Positions 45,246-52,854 of a stretch of 64,000 bases of DNA are shown one piece after another. Each line of letters starts with the position of its first letter. Position 1 is the stretch's first letter. Origin of the DNA: Bactericera cockerelli (Eukaryota; Arthropoda; Insecta; Hemiptera; Triozidae); assembly GCA_024516035.1 (NCBI GenBank), contig CM044962.1:3459335-3523334 (forward strand), in the 5' to 3' direction. A program made the translations under genes and the position numbers. The notes under the pieces are model-generated. The model searched no databases. It saw nothing but the letters and a program-made list of their open reading frames with translations, and was not told the origin of the DNA.

Positions 45246-45775
45246 CTGGGCGGGGTTACACTGGGGAGATTAGACGCAGAGTATTAGAGGCAAGGGATTA
45301 GAGGGATTAGAAGCATAGCGCAGGCGCAGAGTATGCAACACGCTCGACTCGTTTAGATGCTGCGCGGAGCAGATGGCCTCACACGTGTCGTACTGGGTGG
45401 GGTTACACTGTGGAGATTAGACGCAGAGTATTAGAGGCAAGGGATTAGACGCATAGCGCAGGCGTAGGGTATGCAACACGCTCGACTCGTTTAGATGCTG
45501 CGCGGAGCAGATGTCCTCACACGTGTCGTACTGGGCGGGGTTACACTGTGGAGATTAGACGCAGAGTATTAGAGGCAAGGGATTAGACGCATAGCGCAGG
45601 CGTAGGGTATGCAACACGCTCGACTCGTTTAGATGCTGCGCGGAGCAGATGTCCTCACACCTGTCGTACTGGGCGGGGTTACACTGTGGAGATTAGACGC
45701 AGAGTATTAGAGGCAAGGGATTAGAGAGAATAGACGCATAGCGACGGCGCAGAGTATGCAACACATTGCAACACG
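45246..45775 (-). repeat. 139-bp tandem array of exon 2's 5' half with its splice acceptor
   Basis: Three further full units (from about 45300, 45440 and 45580) and a partial one near 45730. Each holds a cgcccag-type acceptor, then tacgacacgtgtgagg and about 84 bp of exon 2 (YDTCE, CSAQHLNESSVLHTLRLRYAS), then about 50 bp of intron including ggattagacgcagag in plus orientation. The copies lack the exon's 3' half and donor. Most read CSAQH where the real exon reads CSARH. Confidence 0.94.
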
Positions 45776-45887
45776 CTGTACTCACACCGTATCATAATAA
45801 TAATATCCTTAGGTCTCCAAACATGGATTAAAAACGAGAAGATGATGATGTATCAGAATTTGAATAAAATATATAACTATGATAATA

Positions 45888-45970
45888 ATAATAATATCAC
45901 CTTATTTATACTGCCGGATTAGGACTATGAAGTCCCATTATTTCAGCAGTAAGGCCAAGACGTATTAATT
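45888..45970 (-). mobile_element. S6 SINE fragment
   Basis: Only the tail half, aatatcaccttatttatact ... gtaaggccaagacgtatt. Confidence 0.7.
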
Positions 45971-45999
45971 CCAAGTAGTTCAGAAGCATCTTAAATAAT

Positions 46000-46450
46000 C
46001 ACACAGGACTACCATCCAAGTAGGCATTAAAGAGGCAATCAGAAGGAGTAGAAGCACGTAGACCGAAATCAGAAGCACAGGGATGAGCAAAATCAGAAGC
46101 ACAGGGATCAGCAGAATCAGAAGCATGGGTCACATGAAGATGAGAAGCCAGAATACCTACCTCACGGACACGGAATTATTATTATTAGACAGGACTACCA
46201 TCCAAGTAGGCAACAAAGAGGCAATCAGAAGCACACAGGCCAGGAGTAGAAGCACGTAGACCGAAATCAGAAACACAGGGATCAGCAAAATCAGAAGCAC
46301 AGGGATCAGCAAAATCAGAAGCAAGGGCCACAAGAAGATGAGAAGCCAGAAGTGGTAGAAGATAATGAAGACAGGCGCAATGATAGATAATACACTCGGG
46401 AAAGTTGTGCTGAGGGCGGGAGAGTCCTGAAGATCCCTGGCGTGTGGAAC
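46000..46450. repeat. Duplicated block with agaagcacagggatcagc tandem units
   Basis: A roughly 150-bp block starting aggactaccatccaagtagg occurs at 46005 and 46191. Inside are repeats of aaaatcagaagcacaggg. A minus-strand frame (46453-46157) is very hydrophobic (LLLILLIPVLLILLIPV) but is generated by the repeat; I do not call it a gene. Confidence 0.85.
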
Positions 46451-46477
46451 CATATTAAATATGGACTCAAAGTTTAA

Positions 46478-46607
46478 CGGCGGAATTAATAGACAACATC
46501 AATAACTTAAGTCGTTGGTAAGTGTCGGTTTTCCCTATCCCACACAGTACGCAATCCGTGACTTAGCGCCACAGAGGTATTACAAAAACGTCTATTAATT
46601 CCGCCCT
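46478..46607. mobile_element. Complete MITE with 16-bp inverted ends
   Basis: Ends are ggcggaattaatagac and gtctattaattccgcc. The core includes cgcaatccgtgacttagcgc. About 130 bp with no coding. Half copy at 4012-4082. Confidence 0.85.
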
Positions 46608-47077
46608 AAATTTTCAAACCACAGTAAAAAAAATTGTAAGATAAAATAAGATAGAGAACTATTTATCTGTGTTATTATCACAAACGATTGACTTTGAACT
46701 GTTTCAAATAATATTAACAATCACAACAGAACTGTAAGAAAAAAAGATATTAACACAAATATTTCAGTTATTATGTCACAAAATGTGTTACTTTGTCACA
46801 AAATGTTTATTTTTTATTTACAAAATAATGTTCACAACTGTAAGATAAGATAAAAATATATAAAATACACAAATATTTGACTTATTATGTCACAATTTGT
46901 GTTCTTATGTTACAAAAGATTGATACCACAAATATTTGAGTTATTCTGTCACAAAATGTGTTACTCAAAAGATAAACTTAGAACAGGTTAAAATAATGTT
47001 CACAACGAAAATTTTAAGTTTTTTTTTTGTGAAAATAAACTGTTTCCTGTTTTTACTGAAAACAAAATAACTGAACT

Positions 47078-47221
47078 AGCGAGCGTCGATGGCGCATTAA
47101 AATCACCAGTTCTCGTAAGGTCACCGAAGTTAAGCAACGTCCAGCGAGGTGAAGACTTGAAGGTGAATGTAGTCCAGAGAGGGATTGGGAGGAAAAGTCC
47201 CAAGAATACTGCATGCATTCC
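47078..47221 (+). mobile_element. 5S rRNA-like sequence joined to an antisense LINE 3' fragment
   Basis: 47080-47160 matches 5S rRNA around ccgaagttaagcaacgtc and the flanking ttctcgt and gacttgaaggtga. It runs directly into 47165-47221, the reverse complement of the LINE end at 3000-3055 (ggattgggaggaaaagtcc). Not a functional 5S gene: the 5' third is altered and the 3' end is missing. Confidence 0.75.
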
Positions 47222-47439
47222 CTATAATACACTCGTATAAACGAAAAGTTAGTTCAATAAATAATAGTGGAAATCTAAACTACATCTCCGACCGTTTAGT
47301 GACTAATAATAACTATAACTAGCTTTAGTGATTTAACTATAGCACTATTATGCCTTGAACTACTTCCTGCCTTGCGCTGAAAGGTTCTAGTGCAAAGATA
47401 AAGGCTAATCGGAGTGTTAACTAGAGATCCATTAAGCCT

Positions 47440-47442
47440 AAT

Positions 47443-47489
<47 letters not shown>
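47440..47489. repeat. (CT)n microsatellite
   Basis: About 20 CT units. Confidence 0.95.
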
Positions 47490-47492
<3 letters not shown>

Positions 47493-47582
47493 TGTTGCCT
47501 TTGTTCTTAAAGTCTATTGAAAACCTTCAAGGCCTGTTTACATCGATAATGCATTCGAACTCATTGACAGAAGACAATTCAT

Positions 47583-47646
47583 AAGACAGCGTCGATGCCG
47601 CCTTGAATTCTCCGGTTCTCGTAGAGCACCAATTTGGATGAGGTGT
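47583..47646 (+). mobile_element. 5S rRNA-like fragment
   Basis: Reads cagcgtcgatgccgccttga, ctccggttctcgtagagcacc and aatttggatgaggtg. The stretch holding ccgaagttaagcaacgtc has been deleted. Confidence 0.6.
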
Positions 47647-47809
47647 TCTTTAAAAAAAAAAATATATACATCTATGTTCTATAGATATTTTGGGTAGAAC
47701 CCAATAATCATGTCAGTAGGAAAAAAAAAACCGTCAAAAAAAATTGCCGCGACCGCGACTTGAACCCACGACCTCGGAATGAAACAAAGAAACACCTCCC
47801 GCTGCCTAC

Positions 47810-48025
47810 CTTCTCGAGATCGTCCTCATCCACTGTCAGCTCGAGGCCGCTCCCCTCCACCTGCACCCTGACTTTTCCGTCCCTGGAAGAGAGGCCAGGC
47901 GGGGGGGAGAGGGGGGAGAGGGGGGAGAGGGGCCGCACCCGGGTGAAGCCGGCCCTGTGGACCAGCCAGAGGGGCTCGGCGGCCAGCCACGCCTTCTCCG
48001 AGGCCAGCTGCTCCTCGGACTTGGC
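47810..48025 (-). CDS. MYO18: Myosin XVIII exon 1 of this window (pre-motor/SH3-like region)
   Basis: Encodes 72 residues, from AKSEEQLASEKAWLAAEPLW through LVHRAGFTRVRPL and KVRVQVEGSGLELTVDEDD to LEK. PLWLVHxxGFxxxx...GKVRVxLexxGxxLxVDEDDxEK is the class XVIII N-terminal subdomain just before the motor. A Ser/Pro/Leu repeat (SPLSPLSPPPG) is inserted. Acceptor ttcccag at 48026 shows that upstream exons exist; none was recognised at 48026-64000. Donor gtaggc at 47809, phase 0 into exon 2. Confidence 0.9.
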
Positions 48026-48045
48026 CTGGGAACAAGAAGAGGGGG

Positions 48046-48794
48046 AAAATAATAATAATAATAAATTTATTAGGTTTTCAATAATCATCATTGTTAAAAG
48101 TTCCGCTAAGGACATTTATTTTGTACTTTTCGGGAGCTTCGATTTTCATTTTCTTGTTTACTTTTTGATTTTCATTTTGATCTTAAATTTCGTTGTTGTT
48201 CAATAAAAACTTTTTTATTTCTCTTTTCATTTTGTTCTAATCTTCTATTTGTTTCATCTCGTTTATAAAAATTACATCAATTTTATTTTTAAATAACCAA
48301 TTTTATTATAAGTTTTTAAAGTACAATTTTATTTATAAATTTATTTTTATTTATTTACACTTTATTTTTTTTACAAAACTATCATTAACAACAACAAAAA
48401 AATAACAATAAATTAAAAAAAAAAAACTTAAAAAGTATGTACAAAAAGAAATAAATATCAATATTAATTTTTATTACAATTGTTTTGTAATTCGGGGCGA
48501 AGTTAATGCCTTAGGCATTCTCTGCCACTTAACCCCGAACTTAAAGTTTGAAGAACTTAAAATATTACAGGGTGAAAATTTTTGAAGAGCACATCATTAA
48601 AATTACATCATATGTCAAAAATTACATTGAAAGTAAGTACATATGTACATGCTTTTTCTTAATTTTCACCAATTAACAGGGTTATGCCCAATGTTTACTA
48701 TACTATTGTGATATCAAAATCAAGCTACTGAGGTTGGTTGAATAAAAGAAACAGTCCGATACATTTTTTTTTTTTGTTTTTTAAAGATGAGTGT
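48046..48794. other. AT-rich stretch, upstream intron of the myosin gene
   Basis: (AAT)n, T-rich sequence, an S9-like gttaatgccttaggcattc piece at 48500 and an S2 remnant (caagctactgaggttggttg) at 48722. No gene is seen. Confidence 0.55.
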
Positions 48795-49100
48795 TTCACA
48801 CCCTTTATTATTTCGTAGCCATTAAACAGAAGCTACTGTAGACGCTTGTGGTCTGTGTTGTAGCCTGCCCATCCCGTAGTATGCCGCCCCTCTGATGGGC
48901 GGGAAGTGACACAATACTTCCCATTTAGGCGCTGGGTCAACACGAGCGCACCGGAAGGTATCCCTTTTTTTTTGGCATTGGGCAAAAACAACCCATACAG
49001 CCATAAGGTATCCCTTACAAACAACTGTAACCAAACTTTGAATACAAATTTTTGTCGGCGCGGGGGTTCGAAACCGGGACCTTCCGCATGGCAAGCGAAA
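48795..49100 (-). mobile_element. tRNA-headed SINE (S5)
   Basis: Body agctactgtagacgcttgtg ... B box gggttcgaaaccg. A ttggcattgggcaaaaacaac segment of about 45 bp is inserted at 48965-49010. Confidence 0.75.
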
Positions 49101-49412
49101 CAGACACAGCTATCTATATCACCACCGTGATATAGAGAGCTGTGCCTATTTCACTGTGCTTAATACTTATACATAACACTGAAACTCATGTATACATGAT
49201 TTTCAGGAACGCAAAAAGGGAAAACGGCCCACGTGTGATCTAATTGGCATTTATTTTTTTTCTCATTTTAAGGTTTTTTAATAACTAAACCATTCGCCTG
49301 TCGTTCACGCCGGATCCGCGTGTTTAAATTTTGGTGACAATATTTGCAGCTTTAAGGTAAGTTTATAAGATCTAGCAAGGAGGGTTTAGAGTAATTGGCA
49401 TTGAAAACTATT

Positions 49413-49640
49413 CATCATCATAGGGTGGCGTCATCATGAACGATGGTAGCCAGACAGTGGAGGAATGACTCAGCACTTCTACCACTGTCTTGACAAGGAG
49501 GCTAATAATTGACAAGGGCCCCAGAACCAAGCCAATGCTGGTCTACTCTCTGATTATAGTCCTCCAGCCAGAATGCTGGTCTACTCCCTGTTTATAGTCC
49601 CCCAGCCAGACTTCTAGTCTACTCCCTGTTTATAGTCCAC
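49413..49640. mobile_element. S8 repeat followed by copies of the 38-bp minisatellite
   Basis: ggtggcgtcatcatgaacga then gctggtctactctctgatt and two or three more 38-bp units, the same arrangement as at 44240-44625. Confidence 0.75.
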
Positions 49641-49929
49641 TACAGGAGGCTAATAATTGTGAACTAAAAAAAAAAAAAAAATGAAAACTATTAGATACCA
49701 AAAATTTGACTCAGGTCAATCTTTCTCGTAATCTAATAAGATCGGGCGTAGGTAGACCTCAAGCGTAAGGTCCAACTATCCTTGATGTGAGTACAAGCAT
49801 GTTGGCCAAATGACTGTTGGTGGCCCTAACTAATGGGTGCCTGCCCACACGTCCTCAGACATGGCCGCAACTGACGCGAGCAATTAAGAGCACTAATTAA
49901 AGTAATTGCATTCAGCATGGAGGATCACG

Positions 49930-50065
49930 AACATGGACACCGAATGCAACTTGCATCAGTGTGCAGCTAATAATTGATGGATCACAAAATGCAACTTGCA
50001 GTGTGCAGTAAATAATTGATGCATCACAAAATGCAACTTGCAGTGTGCAGCTAATAATTGGAGGA
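49930..50065. repeat. 53-bp tandem repeat, about 2.5 copies
   Basis: Unit: aaaatgcaacttgcagtgtg with cagctaataattgatgg and atcac. Confidence 0.85.
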
Positions 50066-50139
50066 CTACAATAAAGACGGACTTATGAAACGAATTGTTA
50101 AATGAAATATATTATATATCTATATATATAAAAAAAAAA

Positions 50140-50275
50140 ATAGTTATGAAACATGATTAAAATCAAAAAACCCTTCCTCAATGTTCAACCAATCACAACG
50201 CACTCTAGCCCGAGTTGAGAAATAATCTGGCTTATCTTAACTTTAATCCTGATTTATAAGTCGGCCCTAGGAAGT
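50140..50275. mobile_element. Degraded copy of the 18199 MITE
   Basis: Keeps ccaatcacaacgcactctagc and ggcttatcttaactttaatcc; the left arm is diverged. Confidence 0.65.
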
Positions 50276-50369
50276 TGCTCCGGGCCAAGGCGTAGCGACG
50301 GGTTCAAAACCAAGCCAGGGCATGTTAAGTTATCCTCCCATTTGAGCCTCACTAAGTGAGGTTCTGTTT

Positions 50370-50600
50370 TAATTTGTATACTGGACGATTTGGCTTTCGT
50401 TTGTCTGTCTGTCTGTTCCGCGATAACTCTCGAACGGATTCTTCAAAATAAATGAAATTTTGAATACATGTTTATTCAGGTCCCTATAGTTTTTGGGCCG
50501 AATTAGGCTACTCGGGGCCAATGGGGGGCAGTTTTGGTGAATTTTGAAAACGATTTTTCTATTTTTATTGAATAAAGGAAGGCTTGTAGATCAAACTCCT
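50370..50600. repeat. Dispersed repeat with ccgcgataactctcg
   Basis: ggacgatttggctttcgttt, gtctgtctgttccgcgataa and gggccgaattaggc recur at 61435-61580. Class unknown; no coding part. Confidence 0.6.
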
Positions 50601-50867
50601 GAGGTTAGTTATGAGTGTAATGAGTCTATGTGTACCTAGCAAAGTACATACATGATTTTTTTTACAACGTGGGGGAAGTTTATTTATTTTGTATTTAAAC
50701 TTTTTTACAACATGTGGAAGTTTTTTTTATTTATTACGTATTTAAACTTTTTTTACAACGTGGGAAAAGCGGAAATCGAGGAATAGAAATAAATCAGCAA
50801 CTTTATTTTAATATAGGAGCAATCAAGTGAGAAGTTGTTGCCTTATTCAAACAGTCAGTAGGTGGCC

Positions 50868-50945
50868 CTATCTCAGTAGCTTGATCGGTAAGGCGGCGGA
50901 CTTCTAACCTGTAGGTCGGTGGTTCGAGTTCCAATTCTGTTTAAG
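50868..50945 (+). mobile_element. tRNA-Thr-like SINE head (S2)
   Basis: ctcagtagcttgatcggtaa ... gtcggtggttcgagttcc. A matching tail fragment is found at 51118-51178. Confidence 0.8.
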
Positions 50946-51698
50946 TTATATTATATTCTGGCCACTGTCAAAATGACTGAATGTTTTCCAATTTTCTGGT
51001 TCATTCCATTCTAGGCGTTTTATGATGTCACTTCGTAATAAAATGTACAAACAAACTTATTGTTTTTTCAATGCATTAGTTGTATTTCTTATCATTTCAT
51101 ACATAATAGTAAAAATTTAGCAGCATGAGTTTGAGTGGTTGTGACATGACGAAAGTGATTGACTTAAATATGATAACTTTCAACTTTTTCAAACAATCAG
51201 GAGGTGGGGTGTAACTTGTTTGTTGAGTTGAAATCTATCCATGTGTCTCTTAGATTACAGTGGTGCATATCAACATGTATGGTCATGGTCATACACACCA
51301 CGGATGTATGGTTGATGTAGTGGGAGGACCAGCACCCCAACATTTCCTTTTTTGACCCTGTATCTTTGTAAGACAAGTCGCTCAAATTTTGCTCCGTGTT
51401 TCGATTAACTTTGTTGTGTTTCTAGTGTACGAAATATTATTTGTTTTTATCTAAATTATAGTTTTTCACCTACTAATTCCGAATCTGTTTGTGTTTTTTT
51501 CGTACGTGCAATACTAAAAAAGTTATACCGATAAACATTTCCATCTTTTGTATTTCTTTTGTTTAACATACTGTAATTTTTTCCATGGTGATAGTGTCAC
51601 GATTCATTATATAAAATCTGACCTTGAACACTTTGATTTTCTTATCTTACTTTGGACCGTATTTAATACTTGGGTAAATTGCTCATCACAGTATCTGC

Positions 51699-51768
51699 TG
51701 CTTTGGTGTAGCTGTTAACGCACAGACTTTGAGTCCGTCGATCCCCGGTTCAAATACCCGTGGAAGCA
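51699..51768 (+). tRNA. tRNA-Gln(TTG)-like sequence, probably a pseudogene or promoter relic
   Basis: The 70-nt stretch tgctttggtgtagctgttaa ... ccccggttcaaatacccg ... tggaagca can fold as a cloverleaf. The acceptor stem pairs five of seven positions plus one wobble, the anticodon loop is CTTTGAG (TTG, Gln), the anticodon stem has four of five pairs, and the B box is ggttcaaatac. It is 180 bp upstream of LINE ORF1 in the same orientation. It could be a tRNA pseudogene, a SINE head or a pol III promoter. The stem mismatches argue against a working tRNA. Confidence 0.5.
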
Positions 51769-51948
51769 TTGCCTTTGCTGTTTATTGCTTTTTTTTTGGT
51801 TCAAAAATTGAACTGGACAGCAACTATTGACAAACATTGAGTTTTGTATTTTTTTTATATCAGTGTATTTTATTTAACTATCTTGACAGAATCTGATTTC
51901 CTCTTTATTCTTCTTTCTTACTTACTGTGATATTACTGTGATAATTGT

Positions 51949-52854
51949 TTGACACCAATGGCTTTGACTGATAAGGCTGTGGTTAACGACGAGTCTCTCT
52001 CAGACTCTAATATTGTGATTGACAATAATGATGACAATGACACGCGGTGCACTGTGTACTGTCGCAGATATGTGGCGGAGTTGAAGAAGCGGCTTGTTGT
52101 CCAAGAGCAGCTGATATCAATGTTGTATGAGAAGAACGCGCTTTTGCAGTCTGCAGCAGCAAATGCAAAGTCCCTGACAAGCACCCATCAGGAAGGTCCT
52201 TCCACTTCGTCAAGCATCAGTGGCGAAGCTCAGCTGAGGAAACCGAAAACCAATGATCCCAGTTCTTCTTTTGTTGGTTCAAAAAAGACTGACATATCGT
52301 GTGTTCCGTCCGTCAGATATACTCAGTTCTTCGTCTCTCGCCTGAACCCGGCTCTCTCATCTGTCGAGCTTGCGAAGGATATCCTAAAGGATGTCAGTGG
52401 ACTGGAATCTGTAAAATGTTGTAAGTTGAAGACCCGTCATCCCTCTTACTCATCTTTTCATGTGATAGTGCAGGAGAAGCAGAGACAGTTAGTTTCATGT
52501 GGGGAGGCATGGCCCGAGGGTGCTTTTGTCAGGATATTCTCGGGTCGACTCCTTGAGTCTTACATCCTGGAATCATATGACTCGGTAACAGATATCCATA
52601 CAATCCCTAAGCCTTCTGAAAAGAAGAAAGCATCACCTTCGGACAACACACCATTACCAGCTGTGGGAGCTTCTGGAAGTAAACCCCCTGCTGGAAGTAA
52701 ACCCCCTGCTTCTTCGTCTTCTTCCTCCAAGAAAACTGCTGCACCTAAAACAAACGATCGTCTTTCTACTGGTACTGGCTCGGGAACTGCTTCACCGAAC
52801 TCTCAGAATGCTTCAAAAAACGTCAGACCTTTGAGAAGCACAACCAAACGTTAA
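51949..52854 (+). CDS. LINE ORF1 protein (RNA-binding, gag-like)
   Basis: Encodes 301 residues. Residues about 35-67 (RRYVAELKKRLVVQEQLIS...) look like a short coiled coil. Residues about 121-198, from YTQFFVSRLNPALSSVELAK to WPEGAFVRIFSGRL, form a compact alpha/beta segment like the RRM/PRE_C-type domain of arthropod and other invertebrate CR1/Jockey-group ORF1 proteins. The tail from 225 is Ser/Pro/Lys-rich with a GSKPPA repeat. No zinc knuckle is visible. The likely role is to bind the element's RNA. The frame is intact. It ends in TAA at 52852, inside the upstream reach of ORF2. An A AAA AAC heptamer lies 31 nt before the stop. Confidence 0.85.
   Translation: MTPMALTDKAVVNDESLSDSNIVIDNNDDNDTRCTVYCRRYVAELKKRLVVQEQLISMLYEKNALLQSAAANAKSLTSTHQEGPSTSSSISGEAQLRKPKTNDPSSSFVGSKKTDISCVPSVRYTQFFVSRLNPALSSVELAKDILKDVSGLESVKCCKLKTRHPSYSSFHVIVQEKQRQLVSCGEAWPEGAFVRIFSGRLLESYILESYDSVTDIHTIPKPSEKKKASPSDNTPLPAVGASGSKPPAGSKPPASSSSSSKKTAAPKTNDRLSTGTGSGTASPNSQNASKNVRPLRSTTKR
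52815..52821 (+). promoter_or_regulatory. Candidate -1 ribosomal frameshift site (A AAA AAC)
   Basis: In ORF1 frame the codons read tcA AAA AAC gtc, which is the classic X XXY YYZ heptamer in phase. A -1 slip here enters the frame of ORF2 at 52821 (RQTFEKHNQTLTCYYQNV...) with no stop before the endonuclease domain. A downstream stimulator (stem or pseudoknot) was not established by eye. The alternative is stop-restart or internal initiation at the overlap. Confidence 0.5.

Noticed and set aside
46157..46453. Hydrophobic minus-strand ORF that looks like a multi-pass membrane protein
   Set aside because: The sequence is a short tandem repeat with a duplicated block. Hydrophobicity follows from the repeat read in antisense, with no exon signals.
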